DNA of 64,000 nucleotides from Dyadobacter soli (GCF_900101885.1 NZ_FNAN01000005.1:248001-312000), one strand, 5' to 3'. Positions 45,867-54,716 are shown, numbered from the stretch's first letter. Made by a program: numbers and translations. Notes: generated from the letters alone by a model not told the origin.

Positions 45867-45896
45867 GGACCGGGCCCGCAAATGCAGGCCCGGTCC
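45867..45896 (-). terminator. GC-rich hairpin after the S41 protease gene
   Basis: GGACCGGGCC pairs perfectly with GGCCCGGTCC around a 10-nt loop. Read on the minus strand it lies 25 bp after the protease stop and is followed by GTTTC rather than a strong T-run. Confidence 0.65.
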
Positions 45897-45920
45897 AGAC
45901 AACCATATGTATGTGAGAGA

Positions 45921-47372
45921 TTACTGAGGAATGGGGCTGATGTCCCCGCGACGGATCATGCGGTTTTCCTTCGTCCGGAGATCGTCATGAAGCATTGTGC
46001 GGAAGCTGTCCACGCTCTTTGTAGCAGCGAGGCGCAGCCCTTCCGGCGCCGGAAGGCCCATGATATCCAGGGCTTTGCGAAGCAGGGTTTCATTTTCATC
46101 GCCGAAAGGAAGGTAGGGAACGGTGGTATCTTCCACCTGGTAGTCCGGCGTCATACCATCGACAGTCCCGTAGTCCGACTCGCCGTTGGCATTGGCGGTT
46201 TGTCCGAGCATAATGTACGCGCCCCATTTCCAGCGTTTCTGGTCGTCGGGAACCAACTGTCCGAACAGGTTTTTCCCCGCCGTATGCTCTCCGATCTTGA
46301 TCACGCTCATGTAAGGCTTCAATCCATTGATTACCAGTTCGCTGGCTGATGCCGTTCCATTGGAAGTCAGTACAAACACGCGGCTCAAAGTGCTGCCGAC
46401 ATTGCTGGCCTCGTCCAGAAATGGGTAATTCAATGCATTGGCTCCCTGCATTTTCTGCCAGTATGCGGTGTATTTATCGTTCCATTGTTCCTTATAAAAG
46501 ATTTTGGAGCCCGAAACCCCCGTGCCGATCAGCGACGCAAGGGTCACCGCCGAGCTGATATAGCCGCCCGGATTGAACCGCAGATCGAGTACCAGCTCGT
46601 TCACGCCTTTGCTTTTGAAATCCGCAAATACCTGGCGCAGCTCATTGTCATATTTCGACTCGTCGGCGTCGGTACCGGGTACGAATTGTGTGTAAACCAG
46701 GTAGCCGATCGTTTTGCCGTAAGCAGGTTTTGAAATGACGGTAGAAAAAAGAACGGGATCTTCGTTCACCAATGCTTTGGTCACGGTAACCGTGCGGCTG
46801 CTTGCCACAACGGCCGAGCCGGAAACTTCCCCTAATGTAAATGTGACCGTCTCGTTGCCGCCTAGCAAGGAAGTATAGTTGCTGGAAGTCAGCTGTGTCC
46901 CATTCACTTTCATGAGGATATCGCCCCGTTTCAGGCCTGCTGTTTCGGCCGGGCTGCCTTTGACCACATAATTCAGGAAAGCGGCGAGGTTCGACTTGCC
47001 ATTATCGATGTAGGACAATGAGTAGCTGATCCCGAACATCGTGCTCACGCCATTGAATTCGCTCTGCAAAGCATCGATATCATCGGTAACGGCCGAAAAA
47101 CGGTCGACGGTAGTGCGCTGGTAGACGAGTTTTTCAAAGTAATCATGGGGATCGATGGAATTATCGAGGCTGGTTTTCGCAGGCAGGTTTTTATACCAGA
47201 AATAGGCATCATCCATGATATCGTACAACCAGCTATTTACATCGGGATAATCCGCAGCAGTGGTAGAATCGAGGGTTGCTACGGCCGGCTCGACATCCTT
47301 GTCATTACAACCCACCACCGCCAGCGCAAAAATCAGGACATAGAGAAGATGCAATCGTTTGGAGTTTAACAT
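45921..47372 (-). CDS. S41 family (C-terminal processing-type) serine protease, lipoprotein
   Basis: 483 residues from the ATG at 47372, which gives a lipoprotein signal (LLYVLIFALAVVGC, Cys22); the open frame begins 16 codons upstream without signal character. A PDZ domain is at about 110-180 (VVKGSPAETAGLKRGDILMK). The S41 catalytic core carries LDLRFNPGGYISSAV, then the SNGTASASELV segment with the nucleophile Ser near residue 342 and GKNLFG with Lys367, the Ser/Lys dyad. Likely a periplasm-facing outer-membrane lipoprotein protease. Single gene with its own hairpin terminator. Confidence 0.9.
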   Translation of the reverse strand: MLNSKRLHLLYVLIFALAVVGCNDKDVEPAVATLDSTTAADYPDVNSWLYDIMDDAYFWYKNLPAKTSLDNSIDPHDYFEKLVYQRTTVDRFSAVTDDIDALQSEFNGVSTMFGISYSLSYIDNGKSNLAAFLNYVVKGSPAETAGLKRGDILMKVNGTQLTSSNYTSLLGGNETVTFTLGEVSGSAVVASSRTVTVTKALVNEDPVLFSTVISKPAYGKTIGYLVYTQFVPGTDADESKYDNELRQVFADFKSKGVNELVLDLRFNPGGYISSAVTLASLIGTGVSGSKIFYKEQWNDKYTAYWQKMQGANALNYPFLDEASNVGSTLSRVFVLTSNGTASASELVINGLKPYMSVIKIGEHTAGKNLFGQLVPDDQKRWKWGAYIMLGQTANANGESDYGTVDGMTPDYQVEDTTVPYLPFGDENETLLRKALDIMGLPAPEGLRLAATKSVDSFRTMLHDDLRTKENRMIRRGDISPIPQ

Positions 47373-47520
47373 AGTGTTCAGTTTAAAAAGTAAAGCGTAA
47401 ACTGATTTGCCATAGGCCAAGCTGCAATGTGGGTTAATCGGTATTATACAGCTGTTACGTCGCGGGGGAGGGAAATGTGGCGGTGAGGGTAGCTAATTTT
47501 ATTCCGGTGATGATGGAGAC

Positions 47521-47675
47521 TGCCCCGGCAGGGGCTTCCTGTTTCTAGAAATTATTGGGTTAAAAAATGCGAAGGCTCCGGAGGTGTCGCCTTGTATACA
47601 TAGGCGGCACCTCCGGAGCCTTCGCTTGAAATCTAAATACACTACTAGAAACAGGAGGGCTCTCCGAGCCCATTA
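47521..47675. repeat. Nested inverted repeat: outer CCTGTTTCTAG arms around a 57-nt hairpin
   Basis: The outer arms are CCTGTTTCTAG at 47538-47548 and CTAGAAACAGG at 47645-47655 (perfect, 11 bp). Beside each is a small GC hairpin: CCCC-GGCA-GGGG at 47523-47534, and GGGCTC-TCC-GAGCCC at 47657-47671. Between them lies a hairpin at 47569-47625 with two 23-bp arms, one mismatch, starting GCGAAGGCTCCGGAGGTG. No transposase is present. It resembles a REP/MITE-like element between the protease promoter region and the end of the inositol operon. Confidence 0.8.
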
Positions 47676-47688
47676 CCCGACAGATTTT

Positions 47689-47744
47689 CGCCATTGATCC
47701 GGAGGGTTTTGAAAAATCCAAAACTACCTGCCGGGCCAATGGCG
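47689..47744 (-). terminator. Composite hairpin after iolE, probable terminator of the inositol operon
   Basis: CGCCATTG at 47689 pairs with CAATGGCG ending at 47744, with inner GTTTTG/CAAAAC pairing. Read on the minus strand it starts 20 bp after the iolE stop. It lacks a long T-run but is the only strong structure before the next gene on that strand. Confidence 0.6.
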
Positions 47745-47764
47745 ATTTATATTGGAATGGGTGC

Positions 47765-48667
47765 TTAAATGCCTGTCAATCCCCTGAAAAAATTCCGCGC
47801 GATAATCGCATATTCCAGCGGGTTCGCTTTGGCGGGGTCCTGTTCGGCTTCGAGGACGATCCAACCGGCGTAATCGCTTTCTTTGATGATCCCAAAAAGC
47901 GAGGGGAAATCAATGCAGCCTTCGGGATCGCCGGGCACGGTGAAAACGCCGTTTTTCACGGCCGTCAGGAAGCTCAGGCGCTCGTCGTGTACACGTTGGA
48001 GCACGTTCGGGCGCACGTCTTTAAGGTGGATGTGCGCGGTGCGACCGATGTATTTGTTCAATGCGGCTACGGGATCTTCACCGGCGAAATGAAAGTGCCC
48101 GCAGTCGTAGTTGAGAAACACATAGTCGGGGTTGGTTTCATTGAGCAGCCGGTCGGTTTCTTCGACGGTTTGGACGCAGGTGCCCATATGGTGGTGGAAT
48201 GCCAGTTTCATTCCCCGGTCGCGGGCGATTTTCCCGAGTTCGTCAAGACCGTACGTAAAGTTGTCCCAATCCTCGCGGGTGTTCAGCATTCCCTTGCCTT
48301 CAAACACAGGTACATTCATTTGTCCCTGGCAGCTGTTTCCGGTTTCGCCGCCGCCGATCACTTTTGCACCCATGATTTCGAGGAAATCGAGCAGTTTGGT
48401 GAAATTCTCGCGGTTTTCGGCGAAGGTTTTGGTCGTCAGTTCGTAGCTGTTCCATTGGTTGCAAATCTGCAAGCCGCGGAGTTCCAATGCTTTTTTCAGG
48501 ACATTGGTGTCGCGGGGAAACTTGTTACCCACTTCACAGCCCGTGAATCCGGCCAGCGCCATTTCGCTCACGCATTGCTCGAATGTATTCTCGCCGCCGA
48601 GCTCCGGCATATCGTCGTTGGTCCAGTTAATAGGAGCAACGCCCAGTTTGATGTTTTCGAAGTTCAT
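47765..48667 (-). CDS. iolE: Myo-inosose-2 dehydratase
   Basis: 300 residues, cytoplasmic. TIM-barrel of the AP-endonuclease-2 group: the start IKLGVAPINWTNDDMPELGG is the IolE signature, and metal-site segments are LAFHHHMGTCVQTVEE (about 155), LNYDCGHFHFAGEDP (about 190) and HIHLKDV (about 215). It dehydrates 2-keto-myo-inositol (scyllo-inosose) to 3D-(3,5/4)-trihydroxycyclohexane-1,2-dione, the substrate of IolD. It is the last gene of the inositol operon, separated from iolD by a purine/pyrimidine-rich repeat. Confidence 0.95.
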   Translation of the reverse strand: MNFENIKLGVAPINWTNDDMPELGGENTFEQCVSEMALAGFTGCEVGNKFPRDTNVLKKALELRGLQICNQWNSYELTTKTFAENRENFTKLLDFLEIMGAKVIGGGETGNSCQGQMNVPVFEGKGMLNTREDWDNFTYGLDELGKIARDRGMKLAFHHHMGTCVQTVEETDRLLNETNPDYVFLNYDCGHFHFAGEDPVAALNKYIGRTAHIHLKDVRPNVLQRVHDERLSFLTAVKNGVFTVPGDPEGCIDFPSLFGIIKESDYAGWIVLEAEQDPAKANPLEYAIIARNFFRGLTGI

Positions 48668-48673
48668 TTTTTT

Positions 48674-48794
48674 GGAAAGGGGTGAAAGGGAGTAAGGGGA
48701 AAAAGGGAGGAAGGGGAGGATGGAGGAAAGGGGTGAAGGGGTTATCTCAAAAAAAACCTTTCCTCCCTTTCTTCCTTCCTCCCTTTCCTCCTTT
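48674..48794. repeat. Purine tract followed by pyrimidine tract, hairpin-forming, between iolD and iolE
   Basis: 48674-48740 is nearly all G/A and 48757-48794 nearly all C/T on the plus strand. GGAGGAAAGG at 48722-48731 pairs perfectly with CCTTTCCTCC at 48757-48766 across a 25-nt loop, and the pairing extends imperfectly outward. GGAAAGGGGTGAA occurs twice (48674 and 48725). Such tracts can form triplex or slipped DNA; in the iol transcript they form a long hairpin. No reading frame is evident. Confidence 0.8.
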
Positions 48795-50658
48795 ATAAAA
48801 ATATTCGTTGCGTTTTTTTGTTCTCGCGGTAAGTTTCAAATGCCTTTTGGACTGTCGGGGAGGTCGATACTTCCGCTACGGGCACTTCCCACCAGGCGTG
48901 GTAACCTTTCACAGTGCGGTACAGGCTGGTTTCGATGTAAATGACGGTGGTACGGTCGGCGGCTTTGGCTTGTGCCAATGCGGCTTCCAGCGACTGGCGG
49001 TCGGTGGCGCGGATGACGTTGGCGCCGAGGCTTTCGGCATTCTTCGCAAGGTCTACCGGCAAAAATCCGCCTGACAATTGCCCGGTTTCATTTTCGCGGT
49101 ACTTGTACATGGTTCCAAAGCGCTCGCTGCCAATGCTTTCCGACAACCCGCCGATACTGGCGTAGCCGTTGTTGTTCAAAAGCAAAATCGTAAAGCGCAC
49201 GCCTTCCTGAATGGCTGTTACAATCTCGTGGTTATTCATCAGGTAGCCGCCGTCGCCGCAGAGCACGTACACTTCGCGGGTAGGGTCGGCCATTTTGGCG
49301 CCGAGGCCGGCTGCGATCTCGTAGCCCATGCACGAAAAGCCGTATTCGAGGTGAAAGTTTTTCGGGTCGGTAGCACGCCATAGTTTGTGCAAATCGCCCG
49401 GAGCGCTGCCGGATGCATTGATCATCACATCGCGGTCGTCCATAAAACTGTTGAGCGTGCCTATCACGACCGCCTGATCGATCGGCGGAACGGTGCTGTT
49501 GCCTTCTGCATAAATCTGGGTCACCTCGTCATCCCAGGCCTTATTGATTTCGGTAATATGCTGGCGGTATTCTGACGCGACTTCATGGTTACCCAAAAGT
49601 CCTGCCAGTTCTTCCAGAACAGCTTTCGCGTCCCCGATCACCGGCAATGCGGCATGCTTGAATGCGTCGAATTCGCTGATATTGATATTGATGAAACGGA
49701 CATCCGGATTTTTGAATATCGATTTCGAAGCCGTCGTAAAATCGCTGTAACGCGTGCCGATACCGATCACCAGATCAGCCTGGTTGGCAACGTCGATCGC
49801 ATATTTGGTACCGGTGGCGCCCAGGCCGCCGATGCTGTAAGGCGCATCATAGCGTACTGCGCCCTTTCCAGCGAAAGTTTCGCCCACTGGAATGCCGGTT
49901 TTCGATGCAAATGCGTGAAGTGTTTCCGTTGCGCCGCTGTAAATAGCGCCGCCTCCCGCTACGATCACAGGTTTTCGGGCAGATTTGATCCATTCCGCCG
50001 CCTTTTGCAAGGTTACCAGGTCGGGACGGGGCCGACCGACATGCCACACGCGTTTTTGGAACAATGATTCCGGGAAATCGTAAGCGTGCGTCTGCACATC
50101 CTGCGGCATCGAGAGCGTCACACAGCCCATTTCCGCCTGCGAGGTGAGTACGCGCATGACTTCCGGCAGGGAGTAGATCAGTTGTTCCGGACGGTTAATG
50201 CGGTCCCAATATTTGGATACGGGTTTGAAACAATCATTCACCGAAATATCCTGTGAAGCGGCACTTTCGAGCTGCTGCAAAACCGGGTTAGGCTCGCGCG
50301 TCGCGAAAATATCGCCGGGCAGGAGCAGTACCGGCAACCGGTTAATGGTCGCCAATGCGGCGCCGGTGATCATATTCGTAGCGCCCGGGCCGATGGACGT
50401 CGTACAAACGAATGCACCCAGGCGGTTCTTCACCTTCGCGTAAGCGACCGCCGTATGCACCATCGATTGCTCGTTGCGGCATTGATAGTACCGGAAATCG
50501 GGATTTTCCTGTAACGCCTGGCCGAGCCCGGCCACATTACCGTGCCCGAAAATACCGAAACAGCCACCAAAATAGGGTTCTTCGATACCGTCACGCTCGA
50601 TGTACTGGTTTTTTAGAAACATGATGGTAGCCTGCGCCACCGTGAGTCGTCTGGTCAT
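48793..50658 (-). CDS. iolD: 3D-(3,5/4)-trihydroxycyclohexane-1,2-dione hydrolase
   Basis: 621 residues, the usual IolD length. TPP-dependent enzyme: FGIFGHGNVAGLGQALQ near residue 35, the catalytic Glu63 in CRNEQSMVH, the central Rossmann domain with VIVAGGGAIYSGA, and the TPP-binding motif starting GDGGYLMNNHEI and ending LLNNNGYASIGG. It opens the ring of the dione to 5-deoxy-glucuronate, which IolB isomerises. It follows iolJ by 30 bp. A complete protein with all motifs in place. Confidence 0.96.
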   Translation of the reverse strand: MTRRLTVAQATIMFLKNQYIERDGIEEPYFGGCFGIFGHGNVAGLGQALQENPDFRYYQCRNEQSMVHTAVAYAKVKNRLGAFVCTTSIGPGATNMITGAALATINRLPVLLLPGDIFATREPNPVLQQLESAASQDISVNDCFKPVSKYWDRINRPEQLIYSLPEVMRVLTSQAEMGCVTLSMPQDVQTHAYDFPESLFQKRVWHVGRPRPDLVTLQKAAEWIKSARKPVIVAGGGAIYSGATETLHAFASKTGIPVGETFAGKGAVRYDAPYSIGGLGATGTKYAIDVANQADLVIGIGTRYSDFTTASKSIFKNPDVRFININISEFDAFKHAALPVIGDAKAVLEELAGLLGNHEVASEYRQHITEINKAWDDEVTQIYAEGNSTVPPIDQAVVIGTLNSFMDDRDVMINASGSAPGDLHKLWRATDPKNFHLEYGFSCMGYEIAAGLGAKMADPTREVYVLCGDGGYLMNNHEIVTAIQEGVRFTILLLNNNGYASIGGLSESIGSERFGTMYKYRENETGQLSGGFLPVDLAKNAESLGANVIRATDRQSLEAALAQAKAADRTTVIYIETSLYRTVKGYHAWWEVPVAEVSTSPTVQKAFETYRENKKTQRIFL

Positions 50659-50688
50659 GTCTTTGAATATTTACTGTTTGAAACAGAA

Positions 50689-51636
50689 TCAGCTGATGGA
50701 GCTGAACTCGCCCGCTTTGCCGGTGCAACCGAACAAATCGAACTTTTTCAGCATAAACTTTTTGTATTCCTCCATAAAAATCTTCCCCGGGGTAGTAGGG
50801 GCGAATTCGTCGGGGCGGTCGCGGAAAAACTCCCGGTTGACCATCGTCCAGAGCAGCCGCGTGTCGGTTGCGATGTTGATTTTGCAAATGCCGAGTGGAA
50901 TAGCCTTTCGTACTTCCTCTTCTTGCACGCCTTTGGCATCGGTTTTCAACTGGCCGCCAGCCGCATTGATGCGTTCGATCACTTCCGGGACCACATTGGA
51001 GCCGCCGTGCAATACGAGCGGGAAGCCGGGCAAACGCTTCTGAATTTCTTCCAGGATATGGAATTGCAGACCCTGCCCACCTGAAAATTTGTAAACACCG
51101 TGGCTGGTACCCACGGCAATGGCCAGGCTGTCGCAATCGGTAGCACGTACAAAATCCTCGACCTGCTGTGGATTGGTGTAAAAAGAATGCGCCGCATCGA
51201 CGGTGAGGTCGTCTTCCACGCCGGCCAGCACACCTAACTCAGCTTCCACGCTGATGCCTTTCGCATGCGCCGCGGCTACCACGGCCTGGGTACGGGCTAC
51301 ATTTTTTTCAAAACTGTCGTGCGAAGCGTCGATCATCACAGAAGTATAGCCGCCTTTGCCGATCGCATCGAAAATGTGTTCTTCATAGCCGTGATCCATA
51401 TGGATCGCGTACGTAACGTGCGGGTAAATGCGCGCGGCGGCACCTATCATGGACAGGAGCATGTCCGCATGGGCGTAGTCGCGCGCGAAGGGCGTTGTCT
51501 GGACGATGAAAGGCGCATTGGCCTCCTGCGCCGCAGCGAAAAGACCATGAATTTCTTCCATGAAAAACACATTCACAGCCGGTATCGCGTAGCGGCCATA
51601 GCACTTTTCAAAGAGTTGGCGAGTTGTCAGTAGCAT
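50689..51636 (-). CDS. iolJ: Class II fructose-bisphosphate aldolase family, 6-phospho-5-dehydro-2-deoxygluconate aldolase
   Basis: 315 residues from the ATG at 51636; 16 upstream codons overlap the transporter end and are excluded. Class II aldolase with Zn ligand His82 and catalytic Asp81 in AIHMDHGYEEH, then SVEAELGVLAGVEDD, GTSHGVYKFSGGQ and VLHGGSN. In the inositol pathway it splits 6-phospho-5-dehydro-2-deoxygluconate into dihydroxyacetone phosphate and malonate semialdehyde. Its location between the transporter and iolD supports this rather than a glycolytic role. It starts 8 bp after the transporter stop. Confidence 0.9.
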   Translation of the reverse strand: MLLTTRQLFEKCYGRYAIPAVNVFFMEEIHGLFAAAQEANAPFIVQTTPFARDYAHADMLLSMIGAAARIYPHVTYAIHMDHGYEEHIFDAIGKGGYTSVMIDASHDSFEKNVARTQAVVAAAHAKGISVEAELGVLAGVEDDLTVDAAHSFYTNPQQVEDFVRATDCDSLAIAVGTSHGVYKFSGGQGLQFHILEEIQKRLPGFPLVLHGGSNVVPEVIERINAAGGQLKTDAKGVQEEEVRKAIPLGICKINIATDTRLLWTMVNREFFRDRPDEFAPTTPGKIFMEEYKKFMLKKFDLFGCTGKAGEFSSIS

Positions 51637-51644
51637 TGGAATGG

Positions 51645-53255
51645 TTACCAGAAAATCGTGTATAAAGCTGCCAGTACACCGCAAATCAGCACCGAGCCGA
51701 TCACAAAGCTTTTGCCCGGCTGAAACATCGAAGCCTCGATGTTCAAACTTTTCGGATTGTTCCTGCTTTTAGGATCGGCAAGTGAAATGGCGGCGATCAC
51801 GGCGCAGAGGATCAGGAAAATGTAGCCCATACGATCCAGGAACGGGATTTCGGGATACATAAACTTGCCGGCTGTCGACAATGGGATAGTTAGCAATGCG
51901 GCGGTCAATGCGGCGGCCGAGGTAGTCCGTTTCCAGAACATCCCGAGGATGAAAATCGCGAATACACCCGGCGTGATGAAGCTGCTGTATTCCTGGATGA
52001 ACTGGTAGGCCTGGTCGAGCACGCGCAGCTGCGGGGCAATGAGGATACCGATGCCCATCGCGACGTAGATCGTATAGCGGCCCACGCGTACAAGCTGGCG
52101 CTCCGAAGCCTGCGGGGCGATGTACTGTTTGTAAATGTCTAATGTAAAAATGGTTGAAATGCTGTTGGCCTTACCGGCGAGCGACGCTACGATAGCGGCC
52201 GTAAGTGCGGCAAAAGCCATTCCTTTCAGACCTGCCGGCAGCAGGTTAAGCAAAACCGGGTAAGCATGGTCGGGTTTCACGACATTGCCGGCGAGCATTT
52301 CCTGCTGGAACATGCCGTTTTGGTATAAAACGAATGCGGCAATGCCCGGGATTACGACGATAATCGGGATGAGCAGCTTCAACAATGCAGCGAAAAGAAT
52401 CCCTTTCCGGGCGGTAGGCAGGCTCGCGCCGAGGCTGCGCTGGATAATGTACTGGTTGCAGCCGAAATAGGCGAGGTTGTTGATCCACATCGCACCGATG
52501 ATGACCGTCAGGCCGGGAAGGTCTTTGTAAAAAGGATTATCCTTCGGTAGGATCATATGGAAATGCGAGTCGGCCTGTTCCTTGAGCAAGCCCAATGCAT
52601 TGAATATCCCCGGCCTGTTGAAATGCTGGGAGACTAGGTCCAATGCGAGGTAAGTGGTCGCTAAACCGCCCAGGACAAGCACAACTACCTGCACCACATC
52701 GGTGTAGCCGATTACCTTCATCCCGCCGATTGTGATTACAATGGCAAAAAGCCCGAGGCCGACGATGGCATACTGGAAATCAATTCCGGCAGTCACCTCC
52801 AGCGCGAGTGCGCCGAGGTACAGGATGGACGTCAGGTTTACAAATACGTATAATAACAGCCAGAAAACGGCCATAATCGTCGCCACTGTGGGGTTATACC
52901 TCTCCCGGAGGAACTGCGGCATGGTATAGATCTTGTTTTTGAGATATACCGGCAGGATAAACAACGCCACAACGATCAGCGAGGCCGCTGCCATCCATTC
53001 GTACGAAGAAATAGCCAGACCAATTGCAAACCCCGAGCCCGACATCCCGATAAAGTGTTCGGCGGAGATATTGGAAGCGATGATGGAAGCACCGATCGCC
53101 CAGAATGTCAGCGAGCCCTCGGCAAGGAAGTAGTCGGTGGAACTGACCTCTTTCGAGCTTTTCTTTTTATAAATCCAGTAACCGTAAGCGGAAACGCCTA
53201 TCAGATAGATGAAAAATACTATGTAATCCAGCGATTGCAGACCGGTAGTGGACAT
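51645..53255 (-). CDS. Sodium:solute symporter (SSS/SGLT family), probable inositol transporter
   Basis: 536 residues with about 13-14 membrane helices. The N-terminal part carries the SSS signature (DYFLAEGSLTFWAIGASIIA, then SNISAEHFIGMSGSGFAIG), close to the SGLT/SMIT type that imports glucose or myo-inositol with Na+. It lies inside the iol operon between iolG and iolJ, which points to myo-inositol as substrate. Bacillus uses an MFS permease (IolT) here, so this is a non-homologous replacement. The name iolT would be misleading, so I leave the symbol empty. Confidence 0.9.
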   Translation of the reverse strand: MSTTGLQSLDYIVFFIYLIGVSAYGYWIYKKKSSKEVSSTDYFLAEGSLTFWAIGASIIASNISAEHFIGMSGSGFAIGLAISSYEWMAAASLIVVALFILPVYLKNKIYTMPQFLRERYNPTVATIMAVFWLLLYVFVNLTSILYLGALALEVTAGIDFQYAIVGLGLFAIVITIGGMKVIGYTDVVQVVVLVLGGLATTYLALDLVSQHFNRPGIFNALGLLKEQADSHFHMILPKDNPFYKDLPGLTVIIGAMWINNLAYFGCNQYIIQRSLGASLPTARKGILFAALLKLLIPIIVVIPGIAAFVLYQNGMFQQEMLAGNVVKPDHAYPVLLNLLPAGLKGMAFAALTAAIVASLAGKANSISTIFTLDIYKQYIAPQASERQLVRVGRYTIYVAMGIGILIAPQLRVLDQAYQFIQEYSSFITPGVFAIFILGMFWKRTTSAAALTAALLTIPLSTAGKFMYPEIPFLDRMGYIFLILCAVIAAISLADPKSRNNPKSLNIEASMFQPGKSFVIGSVLICGVLAALYTIFW

Positions 53256-53312
53256 GCTTGTGAAAGGGTTAGTTGGTTAAATGGTACGGTAATAGATGGC
53301 GGGAGCCGATAC

Positions 53313-53453
53313 TGGTCAGGTATTATCAGGAATAGTCATGTGTAGTCAAGTCTGGCCGGGTTTTGTGATGGATGCTATCTGTAACAGGCCAAACTTATTG
53401 ATTTTTCACTACAAATGACCAAACCTTACGGTACCTGACCACACCTGACTATT
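53313..53453. repeat. Inverted array of a 10-bp unit (AGTCAGGTNT type) between iolG and the transporter
   Basis: Left arm 53313-53353 reads as successive 10-11-bp units: GGTCAGGTAT, TATCAGGAAT, AGTCATGTGT, AGTCAAGTCT. The right arm, 53414-53453, shows on the other strand AGTCAGGTGT, GGTCAGGTAC, CGTAAGGTTT, GGTCATTTGT. GGTCAGGTA and TACCTGACC pair perfectly. The arms are about 60 bp apart. The array fills most of the 199-bp gap between iolG and the transporter. Confidence 0.7.
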
Positions 53454-53454
53454 T

Positions 53455-54486
53455 CTAAACCGCGGCTGCATATTGCAGCACTTCGTCCAGCTTCACGCTT
53501 CTGCCTTCGGTGAGCGACTTCATGGCCGCAATACCGATTGCCGTCGCCATCAGGCCATCGTGCGCATCCACGGGCGAAGGGGTATCTTTCAACACGCAAT
53601 CGATGAATGTTTTAAGGCACACGCGGTACGCCGTTTCATATCTTTCGAGGAAGAAATGCAGCGGCAGTGAGCTGTGGCCTCCGTTACTATCGAAATGAAT
53701 GAGGGTATCGGTGGTGTTGTTTTCGGCTTTCGCCATTCCTTTTGATCCGAAAATTTCCAACCGCTGGTCATAACCGTACACGGCCTTGCGGCTGTTGTCG
53801 ATGACGCCTATCGCGCCATTTTCAAAGGTGAGAACGATTACAGCGGTGTCGATATCACCGAAATCCTTAATCTCGGGGTGGATAAGCGCATCGCCTTTCA
53901 CAAAAACTTCTTTCACCTCGCTGCCCACAATGTAGCGCGCCATATCGAAGTCGTGGATCGACATATCGAGGAAAATCCCGCCCGAAACTTTCAGGTACTC
54001 AACCGGCGGCGGTGCCGGGTCGCGGCTGGTAATGCGGAGAATGTGCGGCTCGCCGATCTTTTCGTTCACGACCAGGTGCCTCACATTCATGAAGTTGGCG
54101 TCGAACCGGCGGTTGAAGCCGAGCATCAGCTTCACATTGTTATCCGAAACTGCCTTTTCAGCGGCTTGAATGGCTTCCAGTGTTACGTCAAGGGGTTTTT
54201 CGCAGAAAATATGCTTCCCTTTTTCGGCGGCAGCCACGGTATAAGGCACGTGGAAAGGGGTAGGCGAGCAAATGATCACCGCTTCCACATCGGGATGGTT
54301 GATCACATCGTAGGCATCGGTAACGACCTCGGGCACACCCAGGTCGCGGGCGAACGCATGTGCAGCAGGCGAGAGGTCGGAAGCGATGATCACCTCCGCA
54401 TCGGGCATATGGTGCACCAGGTTGGCTAGGTGGATCTGGCCAATCCGGCCGAGTCCGATCACACCGGTTTTAAGTTTTTTTGTCAT
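53455..54486 (-). CDS. iolG: Inositol 2-dehydrogenase
   Basis: 343 residues, Gfo/Idh/MocA family. Rossmann motif GVIGLGRIGQIH at residues 8-19, EKP at 96-98 with Lys97, and the catalytic pair Asp174/His178 in GGIFLDMSIHDFDM. These match the Lys/Asp/His triad known in Bacillus IolG. It oxidises myo-inositol to 2-keto-myo-inositol with NAD+, the first step of the pathway. No signal peptide, unlike the exported relative at 30450. It is flanked by repeat-rich gaps on both sides. Confidence 0.93.
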   Translation of the reverse strand: MTKKLKTGVIGLGRIGQIHLANLVHHMPDAEVIIASDLSPAAHAFARDLGVPEVVTDAYDVINHPDVEAVIICSPTPFHVPYTVAAAEKGKHIFCEKPLDVTLEAIQAAEKAVSDNNVKLMLGFNRRFDANFMNVRHLVVNEKIGEPHILRITSRDPAPPPVEYLKVSGGIFLDMSIHDFDMARYIVGSEVKEVFVKGDALIHPEIKDFGDIDTAVIVLTFENGAIGVIDNSRKAVYGYDQRLEIFGSKGMAKAENNTTDTLIHFDSNGGHSSLPLHFFLERYETAYRVCLKTFIDCVLKDTPSPVDAHDGLMATAIGIAAMKSLTEGRSVKLDEVLQYAAAV

Positions 54487-54513
54487 CTGTCAGAAAATAT
54501 AATATTGATTAAG

Positions 54514-54644
54514 ATTGATTAATCAATTGACTATCCTTTTCCCGTCGACTTAAGTCGACGGCAGAAGATTTGATATTGATTGAGATTGATTAATCAATTG
54601 CAGTCCCCCCTTGAAATCCCCCTTGCCGTCGACTTAAGTCGACG
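54514..54644. repeat. Duplicated palindromes between iolG and iolA
   Basis: ATTGATTAATCAAT occurs at 54514-54527 and 54585-54598, both perfect 14-bp palindromes. CCGTCGACTTAAGTCGACGG (20-bp perfect palindrome) at 54542-54561 returns as an 18-bp version at 54627-54644. So a [AT palindrome]-[GTCGACTTAAGTCGAC palindrome] unit is present twice in a row, followed by a run of GAATTGAATT-like repeats up to 54690. The 230-bp gap holds no open reading frame. Either a regulator-binding pair or a REP-like element. Confidence 0.8.
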
Positions 54645-54716
54645 AAAAGAGAATTGAATTGATTAGAATTGAATTGAATAGTTTAGAATTGTCAGGCTTG
54701 TTATGCAAAAGTTCTT

